Part shown: positions 58,101-64,000 of the stretch, one piece after another
Position numbering within the stretch: position 1 is the stretch's first letter
How the letters are laid out: every line of letters begins with the position of its first letter
NCBI GenBank assembly: GCA_015501605.1
Contig: JADNRZ010000003.1
Coordinates: 310,001-374,000 of the forward strand
Direction: 5' to 3'
DNA: 64,000 nt
DNA from: Panaeolus papilionaceus
Lineage: Eukaryota > Basidiomycota > Agaricomycetes > Agaricales
Program-made: the position numbers and the translations under genes
Notes under the pieces: generated by a model
Database searches by the model: none
What the model was told of the DNA's origin: nothing
Seen by the model: only the letters and a program-made list of their open reading frames with translations

Positions 58101-59487
58101 GCTTCCAGTAATTGTTGATGTTATCAGCATTGGTGGTATAGTCCCAGGTCCCAACACCAAAGATTGAGAATTCATTGGGGGTGGATCTCATCATTGGCTC
58201 TTGATGACTGTAAGACGTTGATCAGGAGAAATTCACCAAAAATAAAAATGAAAAAAAGGGGGGAAACTTCATACCTTGTGCCCATTACCACACCATAACG
58301 GTCTGCAAGGAATTGATTTTGAGGGTCGTCAATGGCGAACATCCTGTATGGTGTTGTAAGTAAATCACACATCCCAAGAGTACTAATTATCAACTGACCC
58401 AGCCCACATTGCTAAATGTACAGAAATATACAGTCAGATCTTGTGGATCATAACTCACGCAAATCATATTTACCCGGCCACAAATAGTTGCCCTTCAACC
58501 TCAAGATCAACTCAAACCTGTGTTGAGGAAAACATGAGTCGAGAATAGCTGCGACGTCGGTGATCCCGCACGTACAGTTTAGTATAGAAGAACCTATTAA
58601 AAGGCGCTCCAGTTCCATTGGTAAACTTCTCTTGGGCCCAACTTTGGAGAGCAGGTTGTTCATCATTGAGGAAGATTCCGCGGTACTTGACCGTTGGAGA
58701 TCCATGAGAACACCCAGAAGCCGTAATGAAAATATTGGACTGCTTTGTTGTTGGAACATCAGCCCACCTGAGCGCCAGGAATAGATAATTTAGCCAGCGG
58801 CCCGACATAAAAAATATAGCTAAGGCGGGGTTTCTTACCAGTACCAAGGGGATACACCTAATTAAACGGAAATAGGGAAGAGTGGCGTCAGTCCCAGGAT
58901 AAAACGATGTTGCGCGCCAAAAATATCAGTGGTCACCCGACGGATCCACCAAAACTCCAGAGATGCAAAAATACAACTTCTGACTTACCAAATTGTTCGG
59001 AATGGTCATAGAGCGCGTAAATCGTGCCCCTCTTGTCTGCACCGATGATGACGTAGGCGCGATCCACACCAGGGAGGGGGTTATTGACGATACGAGCCAA
59101 GAAGGATTCCCATTTTCCTTCGATTGCAGATACATCGAGCTTTGTGTTGTTGACGATTTCACCAATCAACGAGGATTTGCCCAAGGTACCAATTATAATT
59201 GGGGTCGATGATTTCAGTCCACCTGTAGACGCCGGGGTGACTGTGAAGTTGGTAAGAGATGGCTTGACAGAGGTGACACGTTGAATGTCTGCAGCGAAAT
59301 CTGAGGCTGCCAACTGAACACCTGGCCAGTCATCCGCAGAAATGAGGATGGGAGAGGCTTTTTTGTCGCTGACAACGGGCAACGTCCCAGCGCCAGATTT
59401 GAAGGTGACACAGGTATCTTGACCTATTGCCACGGCTCCTTGCAGCAGAGCAAGAGAGCCCAAGAGGAGGGTTAACCCTCGAAACAT
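55137..59487 (-). CDS. GH115 alpha-glucuronidase, secreted
   Basis: A signal peptide (MFRGLTLLLGSLALLQGAVA) is followed by SDKKASPILISADDWPGV, RAYVIIGADKRGTIYALYD, GVSPWYWWADVP, RGIFLNDEQPALQSWA, LRLKGNYLWPAMW, GTSHQEPMMRSTPNE, MGMRGFGD, DYITLLWSDDNWGNVRRFP, GAGVYYHFDYVGDPRDYKW and TDLWIVNVGDLKPYERE, all in the order of GH115 enzymes. The C-terminal beta domain ends DTGGLLPSYLGPPESI, a usual GH115 finish. These enzymes remove (4-O-methyl-)glucuronic acid side groups from xylan outside the cell, so the organism probably feeds on wood or litter. Many short introns are present, and the full length is about 1,000 residues. Nothing looks broken. Confidence 0.92.
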
Positions 59488-60544
59488 GCCTACTAGATGT
59501 TGTTGGGTCGTGATACCTGGATGGTATAGTTGGTTGGATGGGTCAATGGAGAATACAAGGAAAGAAGCAAGAGGACGCTTCCGAGCTTATTTGTACTCCC
59601 AATAAATACGTTTTCTAAGCGACGTTGTGGTTCAACAGTCGACCACTTTACGACACAGACGCAAGCCCCAATTAAAGAATGCATCATCTACAAGTGTCTT
59701 GTGATGCGGTGTGAGGACCGGTAGAGGAATATTTTCGGAAAGAAGACCGTTGGGCGGATCCAGAGCGGTTAGACCCGCGAATGCGTTCAACGTTGAGCGC
59801 GGCTATAGACAAATCAAGAAATAAGAAGACAAGTCTCCGTGATCCCACACTCCAGAACATTGTGTTGCTGGCAGAGGTTTGAAAAAAGGATTCCTGGAAA
59901 TCACGGAAAATTCTGTCTTTTATCCTACAGACACCGCTTTGTTCCTGGGCAAATCCAAAAGAAGGATTAGAAGACAACGATATCGTTGTAAAAATGAGGT
60001 GGAGCCACGCGATGTTCTGGCTTCACGTTTGACAGATGTTCGCAGAAGCGCAAGAAAAGACGTGTAAAGACCTGCCGAGTGCGCTGCACGGTTTGAGGCG
60101 GGCCGCTGCAGTCACCTTTAGCGCTACGGATAATTTTCTGGATGCTGGTGTCAAGAATAACAATCCTTGAATCCTAGATATGTGCGGAATTGTGGTCACG
60201 GTGGTTTAACAGGTATTTAAGTCTGGGGCCGCCGTAACCTCCTGTGGAGCATTAAAAGCTTCCTAGCACGTTTCCCATTATAGATCACGTATAATTGTGT
60301 GTAACAGAAAGGAGCAGTTGGAACCAGGTTATGATTGTGGCATGAATTGAGAAGAGGGAGGGCCGATGTCAACCCTGGCAGGAATTGGATTTGTTTGTCA
60401 GCAGCACCTATCTTAATTAACGGGAACTGCCGATCACTGTCAGCGTCTGTTTACTTCCCCTCTCCGTTGACACTGACCGCCAACAGCAATCTCAACTATA
60501 ATACAAAAGGCCATTCTTCCTATCTCTGTAATAACTTGTAACCT
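59488..60544. other. Divergent promoter region of GH115 and PIG-X genes
   Basis: About 1 kb without a supported gene. Short frames on both strands have no domain. The left part is the GH115 leader and promoter. Confidence 0.5.
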
Positions 60545-61341
60545 ATGGCATCCTTCAATACAAGTCTAAATCCGAATAAAGGCTTTCATCCTACTTCCGT
60601 AACGACGATAAATAACCCGGGAAATCACTACCAACAATGCTCTTTACATTTATATTTCAACCTACCTGCTCTGGTGTTTGTCGACACAAACGAATTATCC
60701 CAGCGTTCTACCGATTACACTTATAAACACTGGGGAAACACTGATCTGGAAAAACCTGTTCATGCACTTCCAGATGCTAGGACAGAATTACTCATTACAC
60801 TGGCATCAGTATCAGCTGTGCAATCGACAAACGAGGTACCGAAGGCGATAGAGGTTTTGGTGCCTCTTCACTTCAGATACGGGTTACCGAGGAAACATAA
60901 GTCGAACGCCCATGACGAAGCCTATGAGCAGATTAACATTCACTGGCCGACCCCATTCTTCCGCTGCCTCGATTCAACGATGCGTAAGTTTGCCGAATAT
61001 TTTCCACTTTCTTGGATATTTCTTCCAGTTGACGTCAACAATTAGAAGGATATTCGGACTCTGTAAATCTACCACAACACGTTTTCGATGCACTGGATAA
61101 TTCGACAAGGACTCAGGGTCATTCTCTAATTCCCATACTACCACACTCTACCACCGGAAATGCTTACGATACTGTCAACCTTCCACTGGGATTCAAGAAC
61201 GATTTGGTCTTCGTAGAGCCGCTGACCGCAATCACCATTGTTCTTTGCGCGTTTTGGATCCTCAGAGTTGCGTTGAAGACGGCTTCACGTCTGACTTCTC
61301 AAGGATCCAAGAAAACGACTTCAAACAAGAAGAGCGAGTGA
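60545..61341 (+). CDS. PBN1: GPI-mannosyltransferase I stabilising subunit PIG-X / Pbn1
   Basis: Two exons (60545-60983, 61046-61341) encode 244 residues. The PIG-X signature is visible: CSLHLYFNLPALVFVDTNEL, YTYKHWGNTDLEKPVHALPD, VLVPLHFRYGLPRKH, INIHWPTPFFRCL, then FKNDLVFVEPLTAITIVLCA with a single C-terminal helix (ITIVLCAFWILRVALK) and a Lys-rich cytosolic end (GSKKTTSNKKSE). It is an ER-membrane partner of the enzyme that adds the first mannose to GPI anchors. No signal peptide stands out at this start, so a further 5' exon is possible. The gene is convergent with the aldo-keto reductase. Confidence 0.83.
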
Positions 61342-61668
61342 AGGCCGTCTATACCGGCGACCAGCTTACTTCTTATTTGCTTCTTCCCACTAGTAAAATT
61401 CTAGTTGGTACCCCTACCTTACAGGAGTGTCCTTCTGACCCCCCCATCTACCCCTGCTTGGACACCGGACCGGCGGTTTACGACAATGAACGTTCACATC
61501 CATGTCTTGCAAAATACAAATACATAATTGGGTATTGCCTATTGTGCTGCTTCAAAGCAGAATTCACGGTCCGAAATCGAAATATTTTGTTACCCTTTTC
61601 AAGCCTTCTCTCGGGCTCCAAAGCCAGGATCCTGTCCAATTACCTAGGTATACATACAGCAACTCCGG

Positions 61669-63199
61669 TTACAAGTGGCGAATGTCTTCCCACCCAAGTT
61701 GCTGCATGGTCCATCCCCAAACTTGACCGTGAACGGGATCGGGTTTGTTGCAAATTCTCTGGCCGCGGTCCAAAGCCCAAACTTTCTCAAGATCTATGGG
61801 AGAGATTTCGGGGATCTGTAATGGGATAAGTGAGTGAAATTCAGTCGTCGGGGTTACCTATTGCGAACAAGATACTCACTGCGATGTTCTCCTTTTGTCT
61901 CTCGTTATCCTCGCTCTTAGGAACTATGACTGTGTCCCGCGAGAGATGCCACGCCAGAGTGATCTGGTTAGGTGTAACGCCATACTTTTGTGCAATGCCA
62001 CTGATGACTGGATCGTTTCGAACCTGCGAATACCCTGCGTGATATTTCAGCTACCTCTAAAAGCGTTATGTGAGGCGACACCGACCACTGGGCGTGTAAG
62101 CCGTCAAAACGATACCCTTCTTAGTGCAATACTCCCTCAAGGCGTTCTGTGCCAAGTATGGGTGCAACCTGCGTCAAATACAATTGAAGGTACACTTGTA
62201 AGTCTCATAAATCTCAAGACTCACTCGACTTGATTCATTGCAGGCACGATTTTCGCGGTCTTAAAAAGTTGCTCCAGACTATGGCGAACACAGCGGAGGT
62301 AAGTAATCCGACTCGGTATGCAAATAGAGTGCAGTTCACACACTTTTTTATGGAGAAGTTGCTAACTCCAATGGCCCTGACCTGGCCGGTCTCAAGAAGT
62401 TTCTCCATTTCTGCCCAAGTTTCGTTGAAGGTAATGTCAGTACGGGTCTTGTAGCTTCCATCCGGGTTTTGCGGGGCGCCATCGTTCTCTAATATAAAGA
62501 TGAGTCTTGAAAATTTTCAACCAAGGGTGAAACAAGGCATTTACGTACCATCGTAGACGATTACTTGTGGCCAGTGCATCAAATACTGTGTTTGACATTA
62601 GGATTGTTCCCATTGTTTGGGTAAGGAATACATTCAAACGAACCAAGTCGATGTATCCTAGGTTCAGATTATTGAGACTTTGTTCAAACGACCAACGAAC
62701 CCGATCATGGTGGTTCCATCTGGTATAAGCGGTAAGTCCAAGGAGTTAACTGGAGATGACGGGTAAAGATACCTACGGGAGCTTGGTGGTTACGAATATC
62801 TCTTCACGCGGTAAACCAGACGCACGAACAGCTTCGCCGACGGCTTTCTCAGTGCCTACAAGGCCACAACTTTAAGCGTTCTGGGATAGCGATTGAAGTG
62901 ATTACAAACCGTAACCCAGAGCCGTGTCGATGTGACGGAAGCCGTTCTATTTAGCAAAGGAGTTAAACGATGATGATAGGAAATCAACACGTTTGACTAC
63001 CTTGATCGCAGTACCAATCCAGGTGGAGACTCTTCCTTGGGCTTCTGGCGTGTTAGGTGCCCATGCACCAGTGCCTGAGTAAGTGCACAGTAGTCGATTA
63101 GTCACAGCTGATCTTAGTGTCGAATAATCCTCTCCAACACTAACCTACGATTGGGACCTCCACGCCGTTGTTGAGCTTGATTCGTCGGGTTACGTCCAT
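61669..63199 (-). CDS. Aldo-keto reductase
   Basis: The start [16 protein letters not shown] is at 63199. Then [39 protein letters not shown] (catalytic Asp and Tyr), [12 protein letters not shown] (Lys), [16 protein letters not shown] (His), [31 protein letters not shown] (cofactor phosphate site) and a last exon from [16 protein letters not shown] to GWEDIRHL, stopping at 61669. The Asp-Tyr-Lys-His set is complete, so it should reduce carbonyls with NADPH. Fungal AKRs act on sugars and other aldehydes; the substrate is unknown. About nine short exons. Confidence 0.9.
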
Positions 63200-64000
63200 T
63201 GCGATTGTGTATGACCTGACGAAGAGTTTTTTAGGTGAGAAAGGAGATATGCACGTTCTTATCTCCCGACGCTTCTTTCAAAGTGGGTATGGCGCAATCG
63301 ATGTGCTAGGTCTGACTCAGCTACTTGTTAGATTTTGATCAGCTGGACTCACCCCCAGTGTAAACAGCTGTAATTGGAGGTTTATTCTGGGATCTATACA
63401 TATGTCATGGGAGTTAGTGGGAACGACAGCACAAATTTGCATGCTTGGAAGACAGTATATTCTATGAAGAACATGAGGTACGCAGTGAGCATTCAAAGTA
63501 CTGGTGCTGAATTCAAAAATACTTAAATGAAAACTCCACATATGATTTGGTTCCACGCCGTAAAATTTACATTTGGATGCCTACTTTCTGCCACGGATGA
63601 GGGAGGAGTTAATTTTGAGATAGAGTACTTCATTTTCGAGCATTTTGACATGAAAGACTGTTATCATTGGAGATGTGCTAACGGCAAAAGTTTGACGACA
63701 AATGATAAATAGATTGAAATATCGAAAGATGTCGAGCACCTCGTAAAGCTAGTACCTGGAGCAATATGGTATGAGCTGAATTAAATGCCCTGTTAAACAA
63801 CTGATATTCCCCTATGTTTATTAATAACCCTCGAAGCCCGGTGCGATTAAGCCGGCTTTGGGTGAATGAATAGGGGTCCGTGACCGTGGGTCCAGTTATA
63901 TATTAAAGATGAATGTAGGCGCTTGTAGGTGTGAATTAAGAAAAGTGATCATTTTAAAAATATGTGGCAAGAGGAAAAAGCTTCATTGTATTGACTTGAA
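63200..64000. other. Right-edge region, no gene assigned
   Basis: The left part is the promoter of the aldo-keto reductase. Frames at 63317-63712 are short, AT-rich and without recognisable domains. Confidence 0.45.

Noticed and set aside
61245..61829. 194-codon plus-strand frame
   Set aside because: It covers the end of the PIG-X exon in another frame and the antisense of the last aldo-keto reductase exon; a shadow.

Overview
The window looks like nuclear DNA from a mushroom-forming basidiomycete (Agaricomycetes). Genes are dense and cut by many short introns of about 50-70 bases. Fungal membrane families, a basidiomycete-type sesquiterpene synthase and a GH115 alpha-glucuronidase of a plant-cell-wall degrader are all present. 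All coding models below were built by hand from translations, splice signals and family resemblance; no search was run.

Left third (1-25.7 kb): a bHLH factor with a CBF1/USF-like basic region; a tandem duplication of a multi-pass DUF6534-type membrane gene whose second copy is decayed; a further unrelated multi-pass protein; an alpha/beta-hydrolase of the homoserine O-acetyltransferase family with two GC-AG introns; translation factor eIF2-gamma; a sesquiterpene synthase with an unusual C-terminal extension; a single-pass surface glycoprotein; a DUF7598-type membrane protein; and a small unknown protein.

Middle (25.7-34.6 kb): four tandem plus-strand paralogs of a fungal rhodopsin-like seven-helix family. 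The third has an in-frame TAG before a still-open, recognisable tail.

Right half (34.6-64 kb): mostly conserved cell-biology genes. These are FES1 (cytosolic Hsp70 exchange factor), a Munc13-like C2/MHD protein, LHS1 (ER Hsp70-like chaperone ending HDEL), an unrecognised membrane protein, a peroxisomal Lon protease ending SRL, an intronless ankyrin protein, a GH115 alpha-glucuronidase, PIG-X/PBN1 and an aldo-keto reductase.

The least expected find is non-coding. A C/D-box snoRNA-like element occurs twice in opposite orientations, 35 kb apart (276-367 plus, 35089-35182 minus). The two are about 93% alike. Each sits just inside an intron-like donor site, and each has a guide sequence complementary to a universal 18S rRNA segment. 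The right-hand copy lies in what looks like a spliced non-coding host transcript divergent from FES1. Other points of interest are three likely GC-AG introns, a shared 12-mer around CACGTG in the bHLH intron and the Lon promoter, and the decay patterns of the membrane-gene duplicates.
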